This document shows, piece after piece, positions 14,085-23,723 of a stretch of DNA of 41,817 nucleotides. The first letter of the stretch is position 1. The number at the start of each line of letters is the position of its first letter. Source of the DNA: Lachnospiraceae bacterium (lineage in GTDB: Bacteria > Bacillota > Clostridia > Lachnospirales > Lachnospiraceae). The notes under the pieces are model-generated. The model worked only from the letters and a program-made list of their open reading frames with translations. It ran no database searches and was not told the origin of the DNA. The translations under genes were made by a program, and so were the position numbers. Location of the stretch: contig JAFWUY010000014.1 of assembly GCA_017524035.1 (NCBI GenBank), forward strand, positions 1 to 41,817. Reading direction: 5' to 3'.

Positions 14085-16214
14085 TTACGGAAGTGTGATC
14101 TCGATCGCGGTAACCTTTTTACCGAGGAGCTTTTCACTTCTGCTGTCAGGCTGCTGGCCACCCACATAGACCTTTGCCTTACCTGAAGGAATAACGAATT
14201 TGCCGTCCGTATCATAAAGGCCGAATGCCTCGCGGGAAAGCTTTATCGATACCTTCTTAGTCTCGCCTGATTTAAGCGCGACCTTCTTAAATCCTTTGAG
14301 CTGATACTTGGGAGCATTCTCGACACCGCTTGCTCCGACATATACCTGAACGGTCTCGCGACCGTCTTTTTTTCCGGTATTGGTGACATTGAATTCCAGA
14401 CCGACACCGTCATTTCCGAGAACATCGCAATCTGCCTTTACATCGCTGTAATCATAGGATGTGTAGCTGAGTCCGTAGCCAAAGGGATAGAGAGCTTCAT
14501 TCTCCATATATCTGTAGGTTCTGCCCTTCATCGAATAATCGGTGAAATCGGGAAGCTCAGCGGAAGTTTTGTAGAATGTGACAGGGAGCTTTCCTTCGAA
14601 ATTCCTGTCACCGAATACGGTCTCCGCGATAGCTCTTCCGCCCATCGCACCGGGATACCAGCACTGGATCACGGCATCTATCTTCGAATCATCGATCGCA
14701 AGTGCGCTTCCGACCAAGAGAAGAAGCACAACGGGCTTTCCGCTTGCAACAGCTGTATCCAGAACCTCCTGCTGAAGTCCGGGAAGACCCAGGTCCACCT
14801 TGTCACCGCTTGCAAATTCATTGCCCGCATCTCCCTCTTCGCCTTCAATTCCCGCATCGAGTCCGAGTGCGACAAAAATGACATCACTGTCTTCACATAC
14901 CGATTTAACCTCGGAGATCCTGTCATCACCCTTGCTAAGGGCACTGATCCTGTCTTTGACAAGATGACAGCTTTCCGAATATCTGAATTCGACATCGTCG
15001 CCGAGATAATCCTCGAGTCCTTCGAGAACCGTGACATATCTTGATGCGGTTCCTTCGTAGTTACCGACAAGTGCGCGCCTGTTATCCGCATTGGGACCGA
15101 TCACGCCGACGGTCTTTATCCTGCTCTTGTCGAGAGGAAGTATTCCGTCATTCTTAAGAAGCACGAGTGTCCTGGCGGATGTTTCAAGATTAAGCTTTCT
15201 GTGAGCCTTATTATCAACCTCAGCCATTGTAATGTTATCGAATGAGGTCTTCTCACCGTCAAACATTCCGAGCTTCATCCTGGTGGTGAAAAGATTTACC
15301 AGAGCTTCATCAAGTCTTTCTTCCTTTACCTTGCCCTGTTCTACGGCATCCTTAAGATATACGAAAAGATCTCCGCAGTTGAGGTCACAGCCGTTGTTCA
15401 TTGCAAGACTTACGGATTCGACTTCATCGGAGGTCACCATATGTCCGGTGTGGAAGTCCTTGATAGCCCAGCAGTCGGAAACGACATGTCCCTTAAAGCC
15501 CCACTCATCCCTGAGGATATCCTTAAGGAGTGTCTTGGATCCGCAGCAGGGTTCTCCGTTGGTACGGTTATATGCACCCATTACGGTCTCCACACCGGCT
15601 TCCTGAACACATGCCTTGAATGCGGGAAGATAAGTTTCACGCATATCCTGGATGGAAGCTACAGCATTGAAATGATGTCTTTCGGGTTCCGGACCTGAAT
15701 GAACCGCGAAATGCTTGGCGCATGCGGCCGCCTTCAAATGATCCTCGTCATGCCCCTGAAGGCCCTCGATGTATCTGACTCCGAGTCTGGAAGTAAGATA
15801 AGGATCTTCTCCGTATGTCTCCTGTCCCCTTCCCCATCTGGGATCGCGGAATATATTTACATTGGGAGCCCAGAAGGTAAGTCCCTTGTATATGTCGGTA
15901 TCGGAAAACTTCTGCTGCATATTGAACTTGGCACGTCCTTCGGTAGAAACAACGTCGCCGATCTCTTCCATAAGATCTTCGTCAAATGCTGCGGCAAGTC
16001 CTATCGCCTGGGGGAATACGGTTGCCGTGCCCGCACGTGCAACACCGTGAAGAGCTTCGTTCCACCAGTCATATGCCTTAATTCCGAGATGCTCTATCGC
16101 CGGTGCGTGATTAAGAGTCTGCGACACCTTTTCTTCGAGCGTCATTTTCGAAACCAGCTCTTCCGCTTTTTTGCGGAATTCCGAGATCCTGGCTTCATTT
16201 TTTACAAGATCCAT
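14085..16214 (-). CDS. Glycoside hydrolase family 3 (beta-xylosidase/beta-glucosidase type)
   Basis: 709 aa, no signal peptide, so cytoplasmic. An N-terminal GH3 barrel contains NEALHGVAR (49-60), NIFRDPRWGRGQETYGEDP (119-138) and KHF, with the nucleophile D247 in VVSDCWA. It is followed by the second GH3 domain (GIEGEEGDAGNEF carries acid/base candidates) and a C-terminal fibronectin-III-like domain (PKYQLKGFKKV). The NEALHG and RWGRGQE features are typical of xylosidase/arabinosidase-type GH3 enzymes, but beta-glucosidase cannot be excluded. It would hydrolyse imported oligosaccharides. AAGGAG lies upstream of the ATG. It is divergent from an AraC-type regulator, its likely controller. Confidence 0.9.
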   Translation of the reverse strand: MDLVKNEARISEFRKKAEELVSKMTLEEKVSQTLNHAPAIEHLGIKAYDWWNEALHGVARAGTATVFPQAIGLAAAFDEDLMEEIGDVVSTEGRAKFNMQQKFSDTDIYKGLTFWAPNVNIFRDPRWGRGQETYGEDPYLTSRLGVRYIEGLQGHDEDHLKAAACAKHFAVHSGPEPERHHFNAVASIQDMRETYLPAFKACVQEAGVETVMGAYNRTNGEPCCGSKTLLKDILRDEWGFKGHVVSDCWAIKDFHTGHMVTSDEVESVSLAMNNGCDLNCGDLFVYLKDAVEQGKVKEERLDEALVNLFTTRMKLGMFDGEKTSFDNITMAEVDNKAHRKLNLETSARTLVLLKNDGILPLDKSRIKTVGVIGPNADNRRALVGNYEGTASRYVTVLEGLEDYLGDDVEFRYSESCHLVKDRISALSKGDDRISEVKSVCEDSDVIFVALGLDAGIEGEEGDAGNEFASGDKVDLGLPGLQQEVLDTAVASGKPVVLLLLVGSALAIDDSKIDAVIQCWYPGAMGGRAIAETVFGDRNFEGKLPVTFYKTSAELPDFTDYSMKGRTYRYMENEALYPFGYGLSYTSYDYSDVKADCDVLGNDGVGLEFNVTNTGKKDGRETVQVYVGASGVENAPKYQLKGFKKVALKSGETKKVSIKLSREAFGLYDTDGKFVIPSGKAKVYVGGQQPDSRSEKLLGKKVTAIEITLP

Positions 16215-16250
16215 ACCATTCTCCTTAAAATTTTCTGAACAGTTTTTATT

Positions 16251-16322
16251 TCACAGCCTCAAAACGCTGTGATACACTGCAATTTACAGTTAAATCGTAT
16301 ATATTCTTACCATACGGTTCAA
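16251..16322 (-). promoter_or_regulatory. GH3 promoter and inverted repeat
   Basis: On the minus strand, -35 TTGAAC (16322-16317), a 17-nt spacer and -10 TACGAT (16299-16294). Downstream, in the leader, is a perfect inverted repeat TCACAGC-N8-GCTGTGA (16251-16272), a candidate operator. The 214-bp gap to the divergent AraC gene has no other feature I can support. Confidence 0.5.
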
Positions 16323-16428
16323 GCATTTTATTGCTCAGTACTTTTCATTTTTTGCTTTAAATTTTCGATGAAAGACCTTAAAATACCAAAGTGAGGGGTA
16401 AACCAATCCATTTTGAAAGAGGTTATTT

Positions 16429-17337
16429 ATGCTCCCTGTTCTTGAACACGGCAGAGAAACAGTACAATATTCGGACATCCAGGGTGTAAGGTTCTTCCAC
16501 AATGACCTTACCGAGGACTATCCGCTTCATTGGCATACGGCAACGGAGATCATCGCCCCTACCGAAAACGACTACACAATAGAAGCCGGTTCGGAAAAAT
16601 ATGTTCTTCAAACGGGGGATATTGCGGTTATCATGAGCGGAACGCTCCATAAGCTTTCCGCCCCCGAGAGCGGGAAGAGATATATTCTGCTTTTTGACTA
16701 CAATCTCATCGGTAATGTAACATCCCTTAATTCACTTCTTCATTCACTCGGAGAATGTATCGTCATCAGAAAAGACGAAAACAGCGAGCTCGCGGAAAAG
16801 CTGTTTGATTATATACGTCAGATCCAGGTTGAATACGAAACGAACAAACCCTATGCAGGTGCTGCGATCTATTCACTCCTCATCCGCTTCATGGTGGATG
16901 TCGGAAGAAGCTGCATGGAGGAAAGAGTTCCGCTTCTCGGAAAAACTTCCGCAAAGAATAAGGAGTATGTCGGCCGCTTCATGGATGTATGCAATTACAT
17001 TTCCGAGCACTGTACGGAAGACATCGATATGGATGCTCTCGCGGAAATGGCAGGCTTTTCAAGATTCCATTTTGCAAGGCTCTTCAAGGAATTCGCACAT
17101 GTGTCCTGTTACGAATACCTGACCCAGAAAAGAATCCTTCTTTCCGAAATGTATTTAAACCAGCCGGACCTTTCGATACTCGATGTCGCTCTTCTGTCGG
17201 GTTTCAAATCACTCTCTACCTTCAACAGGGTGTTCAAGTCCTATAAATCCTGCACACCCTCCGAGTACAGGAAGATGAACCGCAGGTATGTCAACAAACC
17301 TGCTCTCGGAGAGATCGACACGGATTCCAAAAAATGA
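16429..17337 (+). CDS. AraC-family transcriptional regulator
   Basis: 302 aa and the only plus-strand protein gene here. Residues about 15-100 form a cupin-type sugar-sensing domain (HNDLTEDYPLHWHTATEI, TGDIAVIMSG, LHKLSA). Residues about 190-285 hold the two AraC helix-turn-helix motifs (MDALAEMAGFSRFHFARLF and LSILDVALLSGFKSLSTFN, ending in CTPSEYRK). AGAGG precedes the ATG. It is divergent from the GH3 gene and convergent, 8 bp apart, with the GH2 gene. It probably activates one or both glycosidases in response to a plant-derived sugar. That target is inferred from position. Confidence 0.93.
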   Translation: MLPVLEHGRETVQYSDIQGVRFFHNDLTEDYPLHWHTATEIIAPTENDYTIEAGSEKYVLQTGDIAVIMSGTLHKLSAPESGKRYILLFDYNLIGNVTSLNSLLHSLGECIVIRKDENSELAEKLFDYIRQIQVEYETNKPYAGAAIYSLLIRFMVDVGRSCMEERVPLLGKTSAKNKEYVGRFMDVCNYISEHCTEDIDMDALAEMAGFSRFHFARLFKEFAHVSCYEYLTQKRILLSEMYLNQPDLSILDVALLSGFKSLSTFNRVFKSYKSCTPSEYRKMNRRYVNKPALGEIDTDSKK

Positions 17338-17345
17338 TCTGAGCT

Positions 17346-20300
17346 TCAGTTTCCGAACCTGAAGGATCTCATATCAAAATCACTTCCGGGCATGAAGACG
17401 AATGCAACGTCCTTCATGCCTGTTATTTTGTCGAATTCAAATGTTCTGTATGTGTATTCATCGCAGCAGTCGAATTCTATCACGTTCCTGATCTCTTCAC
17501 CGTCACCCGAAAATCTGATATGAACAGTATTATTCTTTGGTGCCCTTCCGCAGATCGTTATGCTCCCCGTTCCTTTATCGGAAAAATCCATTTCCTTAAA
17601 TTCGATCGATACGTTATTTCCGATATTTTCGATATCGCTTCCGTTTATGCGGAAAGAATCGCCGTATATCTCATCCGCATCGGATGCATTCATTTCCATA
17701 AATGCCCTGTCACGCTTTTTGAAGGAAAAGCCCTTGATATGGACCTTGTCATTGAGTTCAAAGCATATGGTGTGTACGCCCTTAAGTATGGTATCAAGCT
17801 TCCATGTATCCTCCTGATACACATTCCAGATCATCGGATTTGAATAGGTCAGATCACCTATGAGTTTTCCGCCCTGTGAAGGAATCCCGTCGTAAACCCT
17901 GATGGAACATTCCGAATCATTAAGAACAAATACAGGTATCGTTATCTCATCGGAACCGGACTTTCCGAAATCCACATTCTCGAATGCCACAAGGGATCTT
18001 TCCCCGCGCCCGGAAGAAAATCCCATTTCATTGCCGGCTCCTACCTCTCCTTCAGAATACGAATAGATGCTTCCGTATATGAAATCATAAGGATCGTAAG
18101 ATGCTCTTCCGATGCCCTCGATACGGTATTCTATATCGGATATCACGCGGATCTTGTCCGTGCCGGACTTTGACATGCATCTTAACCTGAATTCACCGTC
18201 ACCCTTTGCACGAAGCATTGCTCCGGGGCCGTCCGGAATCACCTCGGCTATATTAACCGGAACGCCTTTGTCATTTACAACAGCCCAGATAAGCTCCCTG
18301 TCCGTGGCGTTTTCCGGAAAGATCTTAACACTTACGGGCATCTCTTTTTTCTCGGGTGTAAAAAGTCTGTCTTTACAATCTATCTCGATTTTCCTGACAG
18401 GTATGTCATTTTCAGAGCCTAGTTTTACCGGCCTGTCCGAATTTTCTTCATAAACATCCTCAGCATTCCTGTCGAACGGTGAAGATCCGGCGGCCGCTCC
18501 GGAATTATCACCGGTTATGCAATCAAGTGTGATCCGTGAACCCTTCAAGCCTTTTGCGGATGCACTTAAGTAAACTTCTCCGGGTTCATTCTTCGGCGCA
18601 ATTATCGCAAGAAGCTTTCCGTTAAAAAGTCTTCTGCTTATTCCCTTGTAGGAATCCGTATCCGTGCTGTCACCGTTATCCAGTCCGACGAGTCTTCCCG
18701 CTCCGGATACTTCTACCTTGATCCTGTCGGATGCATTCTCCACGGGATGTCCGTCTGCATCGGTTACGGATATTTCCGCAAATACAAGATCGTCCGACGC
18801 CGCTCTCATTGCCTTTTTATCTGCCGTAATCACAATGTTTTCCGGATCGCCGAAGGAATGCCTTGTTTCCTTTGCGGTGATATTACCCTCTTCGTCATAG
18901 CATACCGCTTCAAGCGTTCCCGGCTCATACGGAATGCGGTAATCGGCTATAAGATGCGTGCCGGATCCGGGTTTATGGGTAAGAGTCTGTTTGCCCTTGC
19001 TCTCACCGTTTACAAAAAGCTCTACGGTATCTTCATTCGAACATACTCTTACATCTATCATCTGGCCGGGATTAAAGTCCCAGTAAGGGAAAACATGGAC
19101 CATGGGATCCTCACCGGAATCTGTCCATGCAGATCTGAATACATAGTAATAATCCTTCGGAAATCCCGCAGTATCTATATTTCCGAAATACGAATTCTTT
19201 GTATGGTAGGGTGTGGGCTCACCTATATAATCAAATCCCGTCCAAAGGAACTGACCGCAGGAAAACGGAACGTCCCTGTCATCACAGATGCATTTTTCAA
19301 CGCTCTTTGCACCCCAGCTTGTATTGCAGTTTCCGAGCGCGCTGCACTGCTCGTCAACATCGGAAAGCCTGGTCTCGGATAACGGGAATTTATATACTCC
19401 CCTGCTCTGGACAAGACTCTCGGTCTCGCTTCCGTAGATCACCCAGTCCGGATGCTCCCTGTGATGTTCCTCGTACAGCTTTTCGGAATAGTTGTAGCCG
19501 ACAAGACCTAAAACATCGGCACATTTCTTCGCACCCTCCCAGGGAAGATAATTGCTTCCGAAGGTCACATGTGCGTTTCCTTTCGGATCATGTTTTAAAA
19601 CTTCAAGCATCAGGTGTCTTGTGGTATCGGGCGCATTCTCATCCGCATGACAGTCGTAGATCTCGTTTCCTATGCTCCACATAATGACACTGGGGTGATT
19701 TCTGTCCTGCCTGATCCAGCTTTCGATATCCTTCTTATGCCAGTCCGCAAAAAACCTCGCATAGTCATATTCCGTCTTCGGTCTGTACCACATATCAAAT
19801 GCTTCACTGATGACGAGTATGCCCATTTCATCACACAGATCGAGGAGCTCCGGTGCAGGCATGTTATGGGACGTCCTGAGGGCATTGACCCCCATCTTCA
19901 TGAGCATTTCGAATTTTCTTTTCATTGCGCATCTGTTGAACGCAGCACCCAGTGCGCCAAGATCGTGGTGCTCACATACACCGTTTAACTTTATATTCCT
20001 GCCGTTTAAAATGAAGCCTTTATCCGGGTCGAAGAAAACATCCCTTATGCCGAACCTGACTGTCGCCTCATCACTCTCATCCACCGCTTCCACCACGGCT
20101 TTCAAGGTATAGAGATACGGATCGTTTATATCCCAGAGATGAGGATCGGGAAATTCATAGTCTTCATCACTGAGCCTGACCGGAAATATCTCATTTCCCT
20201 CCGCATCCCGGAAGGAATAATTCACTCTTGAATAAATCGCATTCTGTCCCCTGACTTCCGTTTCGATATGAACGATCCTCTTTCCGTCCCTGATATGGTT

Positions 20301-20762
20301 TGAAACATACACTCCGTCTCTTGCAATGTAAGTGTCATCCGTCTGTCTGATATAAACATTTCTGTATATTCCGGCTCCGGAATACCATCTGCTGTTTGGA
20401 GACCTGTAGCATGCACTTACAAGAATGAGATTCTTTCCTTCATGAAGCTCATCCGTTATTTCACAGTCAAACGAGGAATAACCGTATTTCCATTCACATA
20501 CGCAGATACCGTTCACATAGACATGCGAGTCCATATAAACGGCATCAAATTCAAGGAAGTATCTTCCTTTCTTTTCTTCGATATCAAGTTCCCTCATATA
20601 CCATCCGGTTCCGTCCCTGTAAAGGTCCGTCGAATCGTATATAAGCCAGTCATGCGGTATCTGAACCGGAGCAAAAAAGTCTATGTGCGCCATAGCGGCA
20701 TCAAGATCGGATTCCGTGTTCAGTTCAAGAAATTTCCAGCCTTTATTAAACAGATATCGCAT
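17346..20762 (-). CDS. Large glycoside hydrolase family 2 enzyme (beta-galactosidase type)
   Basis: 1138 aa, no signal peptide. Residues 1-150 are the GH2 sugar-binding beta-sandwich (SRWYSGAGIYRNVYI), 150-255 the immunoglobulin-like domain and 255-580 the TIM barrel. The acid/base is E367 in MWSIGNEI and the nucleophile is probably E446 in VIYGSETES. A DUF4982-like domain follows (WDFNPGQ...VELFVNGES), then further beta domains with an invasin/Big-like segment. The C-terminal 280 residues look like two CBM6-like beta-sandwiches (VAFENVDFGKSG and VSIEFKEMDFSDKG), which is from sequence style. Most likely a beta-galactosidase; related GH2 specificities (glucuronidase, mannosidase) are possible. 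AGGTG precedes the ATG. It follows uxuB, separated by a hairpin. Confidence 0.9.
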   Translation of the reverse strand: MRYLFNKGWKFLELNTESDLDAAMAHIDFFAPVQIPHDWLIYDSTDLYRDGTGWYMRELDIEEKKGRYFLEFDAVYMDSHVYVNGICVCEWKYGYSSFDCEITDELHEGKNLILVSACYRSPNSRWYSGAGIYRNVYIRQTDDTYIARDGVYVSNHIRDGKRIVHIETEVRGQNAIYSRVNYSFRDAEGNEIFPVRLSDEDYEFPDPHLWDINDPYLYTLKAVVEAVDESDEATVRFGIRDVFFDPDKGFILNGRNIKLNGVCEHHDLGALGAAFNRCAMKRKFEMLMKMGVNALRTSHNMPAPELLDLCDEMGILVISEAFDMWYRPKTEYDYARFFADWHKKDIESWIRQDRNHPSVIMWSIGNEIYDCHADENAPDTTRHLMLEVLKHDPKGNAHVTFGSNYLPWEGAKKCADVLGLVGYNYSEKLYEEHHREHPDWVIYGSETESLVQSRGVYKFPLSETRLSDVDEQCSALGNCNTSWGAKSVEKCICDDRDVPFSCGQFLWTGFDYIGEPTPYHTKNSYFGNIDTAGFPKDYYYVFRSAWTDSGEDPMVHVFPYWDFNPGQMIDVRVCSNEDTVELFVNGESKGKQTLTHKPGSGTHLIADYRIPYEPGTLEAVCYDEEGNITAKETRHSFGDPENIVITADKKAMRAASDDLVFAEISVTDADGHPVENASDRIKVEVSGAGRLVGLDNGDSTDTDSYKGISRRLFNGKLLAIIAPKNEPGEVYLSASAKGLKGSRITLDCITGDNSGAAAGSSPFDRNAEDVYEENSDRPVKLGSENDIPVRKIEIDCKDRLFTPEKKEMPVSVKIFPENATDRELIWAVVNDKGVPVNIAEVIPDGPGAMLRAKGDGEFRLRCMSKSGTDKIRVISDIEYRIEGIGRASYDPYDFIYGSIYSYSEGEVGAGNEMGFSSGRGERSLVAFENVDFGKSGSDEITIPVFVLNDSECSIRVYDGIPSQGGKLIGDLTYSNPMIWNVYQEDTWKLDTILKGVHTICFELNDKVHIKGFSFKKRDRAFMEMNASDADEIYGDSFRINGSDIENIGNNVSIEFKEMDFSDKGTGSITICGRAPKNNTVHIRFSGDGEEIRNVIEFDCCDEYTYRTFEFDKITGMKDVAFVFMPGSDFDMRSFRFGN

Positions 20763-20816
20763 TTGTCACCTCTCAGCAGTTCCGATAAAAAATGATCATT
20801 TAAGGACATATAACAA

Positions 20817-20843
20817 TATGGGTGATGTATAACATCACCCATA
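20817..20843 (-). terminator. Hairpin after uxuB
   Basis: A perfect 12-bp stem TATGGGTGATGT / ACATCACCCATA with a 3-nt loop lies 47 nt past the uxuB stop. The minus-strand tail (TTGTTATATG) is only moderately U-rich. It is a probable terminator separating the uxu genes from the GH2 gene. Confidence 0.65.
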
Positions 20844-20889
20844 AATAATTATATCCGATATGACAGTTCTTTGTAATGATTAATTTTGG

Positions 20890-22512
20890 TTAAGCAAGTG
20901 CATTGTGAAGAGTTTCCCTGACGGCTCCTGGGCCCTTCATAAGGCTGATGAAATATGTTACGACCTTGTCCGAAAGTCCCGCTTTTACAAGATCCGAAGC
21001 AAAAAGCTCGGAATCGGCAAGTATGGGATCAAGAACCTTCTTTGCATCATCAAAGGAAATATCACTGCCGAATGACAGACACCCAAGCGCATCCGTAACC
21101 CTTGAAAGACCGGGATCGGGACTGCATTCGAAAGCCTCTCCCTTATCGTCGATCCCCTTTGCGTAGCGAAGCCATCCTGCGATGACCAGAGGGATTGCAT
21201 TCAGATCTTTTACATCTCTTTCGGGATCTGTGATATAACTCTTTATCGTCTCACCGAACCTGATGGGTATCTTCTGTGAAGTGTCACATGCGATTCTCTG
21301 AGGAGTATCGGGCATGAACGGATTCGGAAGTCTCTTATTAACAACGGTATCGATGAACTCCGAAGGATCAACGACTCCGGGATCCGTAACAACGGGAAGG
21401 CCTTCCCTGTATCCGACGGTATTAATGAGTTTCAGAAGATCCTCATCCTTCATTTCTTCGGAGATCCTGGTAAACCCGAGAAGACATCCGTATACAGCAA
21501 GCGAAGTATGAAGAGGATTGAGGCATGTGGTAACCTTCATTCTCTCAACTTTATTGACCGTATCGCGATCGGTAAAGATAACTCCGGCCTTTTCGAGTGC
21601 AGGTCTTCCGTTCGGAAAATCATCCTCTATGACAAGATATTCGCTCTCTTCGGCATTTACGAACGGTGCAACATATGTATGGAATCCGGTTATTACCGGC
21701 TCTGTATCTTCCACTCCGTCGGCTGCGATCATTTCCTTAACGGATTCATCGGGTCTGGGTGTGATCTTGTCGATCATTGACCAGGGGAACGATACTTTCT
21801 CAGGATCTTCGATATAATCGAGGAAGCCCTTGTCCGCTGCGCCGCCCGAAGCCCACTTTTCGGCAAATTCATGGATCGCTCCGTAAAGCTTCTCGCCGTT
21901 GTGAGAACAGTTATCGGTACTGACCATGGCGACCGGATATCCGCCCGCGATGTATCTGGCATAAAGAAGTGAGCTGACCTTTCCGATGTATGAGATGCAT
22001 TTTCCGGGTCCCTTCGCCATATCCTCCGATACGGCTTTAACAAAGTTTCCGTCCGCGCCCTTAAGGCTGTATCCTTTTTCGGTTATCGTAAAGGTTGCAA
22101 GCTGCAGGCTTTTGTTTTCAAATGCTTTCTTAAGATATTCAAAGTCATCTTCCACAGCCGTATCAAGCTTTACGGATGCGGTGACGGAGCCTATCACCTG
22201 CTTTTCAACGGATCCGTCGGATTTAAGGATCGCAAGTATCGAAAGATTGTCGAAGGGCTTGTATGCTTTGTCGATTATCTCGTAATCAAATCCCTCGGCA
22301 ACCACTATGCCGGAATTCATGATTCCCTTTTCGATCAGTTCCTGGGCAAGTCTCGCATGATATGCCCTGAATATATTACCGGCACCGAAATGAACCCAGA
22401 CGGGAGCATTATCGGTGTTTTCTTTTACCGCATTTACATCAAAGGAAGGAAGGTGGTATCCCTTGCTTTCCCATGCATTCTTATCGGTGATTCCGTTTAA
22501 ACAGAGCTTCAT
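20890..22512 (-). CDS. uxuB: Fructuronate reductase (mannitol dehydrogenase family)
   Basis: 540 aa. Rossmann N-terminal domain (VWVHFGAGNIFRAYHARLAQ) and the mannitol-dehydrogenase C-terminal domain with the family stretch ERMKVTTCLNPLHTSLAVYG. It reduces D-fructuronate to D-mannonate with NADH in glucuronate catabolism. Its ATG overlaps the uxuA stop by 4 nt (ATGA), so the pair is translationally coupled. Tagaturonate reductase (UxaB) belongs to the same family, but the fused position with mannonate dehydratase makes UxuB the better call. Confidence 0.93.
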   Translation of the reverse strand: MKLCLNGITDKNAWESKGYHLPSFDVNAVKENTDNAPVWVHFGAGNIFRAYHARLAQELIEKGIMNSGIVVAEGFDYEIIDKAYKPFDNLSILAILKSDGSVEKQVIGSVTASVKLDTAVEDDFEYLKKAFENKSLQLATFTITEKGYSLKGADGNFVKAVSEDMAKGPGKCISYIGKVSSLLYARYIAGGYPVAMVSTDNCSHNGEKLYGAIHEFAEKWASGGAADKGFLDYIEDPEKVSFPWSMIDKITPRPDESVKEMIAADGVEDTEPVITGFHTYVAPFVNAEESEYLVIEDDFPNGRPALEKAGVIFTDRDTVNKVERMKVTTCLNPLHTSLAVYGCLLGFTRISEEMKDEDLLKLINTVGYREGLPVVTDPGVVDPSEFIDTVVNKRLPNPFMPDTPQRIACDTSQKIPIRFGETIKSYITDPERDVKDLNAIPLVIAGWLRYAKGIDDKGEAFECSPDPGLSRVTDALGCLSFGSDISFDDAKKVLDPILADSELFASDLVKAGLSDKVVTYFISLMKGPGAVRETLHNALA

Positions 22513-23645
22513 CTTACGCCTCCGTGTGCTTTATCTATAGCTTCCCAAAGACCGTTAATGTATGCGGCGCCGAGTGCCCTGTCGTAAAGACCGTAGCCCG
22601 GCATTGCCTCCTCACCCCAGATCATTCTTCCGTGGTCGGGACGGATGGGACCGGTAAATCCGGATTCGTAAAGAGCCCTTACAATCTCATACATATCAAA
22701 GCTTCCGTCGCACGAAAGATGAGCTGCCTCTTCGAAATCAGGCTTTCCGACGGGAATATCCGCACCGCTCCATGCCTTTACCGCACTTCCGTCTTCGTGA
22801 CAGAACGCATTAAACTGAAGGTTTCTTACATGTGCGAAATGAACTCTTCCCGCAAAAGAACGGATCATATCGGGAAGATCGTTCTCGGGATTGGTGCCGA
22901 ATGAACCGGCACAAAAAGTAAGTCCGTTATGTACGTTATCAACTGCGGAAAGCATTTTTGAAATGTTTTCCTTATTATTGATTATCCTGGGAAGTCCGAA
23001 TACGCTCCATGCGGGATCATCGGGATGAATAGCCATATTGATGTCATACTTGTCGCAGACAGGCATGATGGCTTTAAGGAAATAAACAAGATTATCAAAA
23101 AGCTTTGACTCATCGATATCCCTGTACTGTTCAAAAAGTTCCTTTACCTTATCGAGCCTTTCGGGTTCCCATCCGGGCATTATCGTGCCGTTCATCTGAT
23201 CCTTGATCGAATCAAACATATTTGCGGGATCGATGGAATCGATGGCCGACTGGGAATATGCAAGAACCGTGGATCCGTCGTGCCTTTTTCTTGCAAGCTC
23301 CGATCTTGTCCAGTCGAACACGGGCATAAAATTATAGCAGACCATATGAATGTTCTGCTTTCCGAGGTTTTCCAGTGTCTTTATATAATTATCGATATGC
23401 TCGTCTCTCTTGGGTCCTGCAGTCTTGATATCATCGGAAACATTGACAGACTCAATTCCGGAGATATGCATCTCCTGTTCGGAAACATCATTAATAAGGG
23501 ACCTGATCTCATCCTCAGTCCAGAGTTCACCCGCCTGCTTATCATATAATGTGGTTATAACTCCCTTAACACCCGGGATCTGTCTGATCTTCCAAAGCTC
23601 TACGGTATCATAAGACTTACCGTACCATCTGAGGGTCATTTCCAT
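22509..23645 (-). CDS. uxuA: Mannonate dehydratase
   Basis: 378 aa, the UxuA-type TIM barrel. It dehydrates D-mannonate to 2-keto-3-deoxygluconate, the substrate of KdgK encoded at 3671-4702. The family N-terminus MTLRWYGKSYDTVELWKIRQ is clear. Metal-site regions such as MAIHPDDPAW and FCAGSFGTNPEND, and the C-terminal RPDHGRMIWGEE, are present. AAGGAGAC lies upstream of the ATG. It lies 78 nt downstream of the mscS-type gene without a clear terminator or promoter between them, and is coupled to uxuB. Confidence 0.95.
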   Translation of the reverse strand: MEMTLRWYGKSYDTVELWKIRQIPGVKGVITTLYDKQAGELWTEDEIRSLINDVSEQEMHISGIESVNVSDDIKTAGPKRDEHIDNYIKTLENLGKQNIHMVCYNFMPVFDWTRSELARKRHDGSTVLAYSQSAIDSIDPANMFDSIKDQMNGTIMPGWEPERLDKVKELFEQYRDIDESKLFDNLVYFLKAIMPVCDKYDINMAIHPDDPAWSVFGLPRIINNKENISKMLSAVDNVHNGLTFCAGSFGTNPENDLPDMIRSFAGRVHFAHVRNLQFNAFCHEDGSAVKAWSGADIPVGKPDFEEAAHLSCDGSFDMYEIVRALYESGFTGPIRPDHGRMIWGEEAMPGYGLYDRALGAAYINGLWEAIDKAHGGVR

Positions 23646-23723
23646 GATATTATGTCTCCTTAAATTGACCTATAGTCATTTCTAAAAACCGAACCGAAAG
23701 GCCGAACCCCTTAATGCCGATGT

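Noticed and set aside
16429..20762. A complete polysaccharide utilisation locus with transporter
   Set aside because: Only a regulator and two glycosidases are present. No sugar-binding protein, ABC permease or PTS gene is found nearby, so the term is not justified from this window.
23646..23723. Terminator between mscS and uxuA
   Set aside because: The repeated CGGTTCGG sequence is a direct, not inverted, repeat and cannot form a stable hairpin before the T-run.
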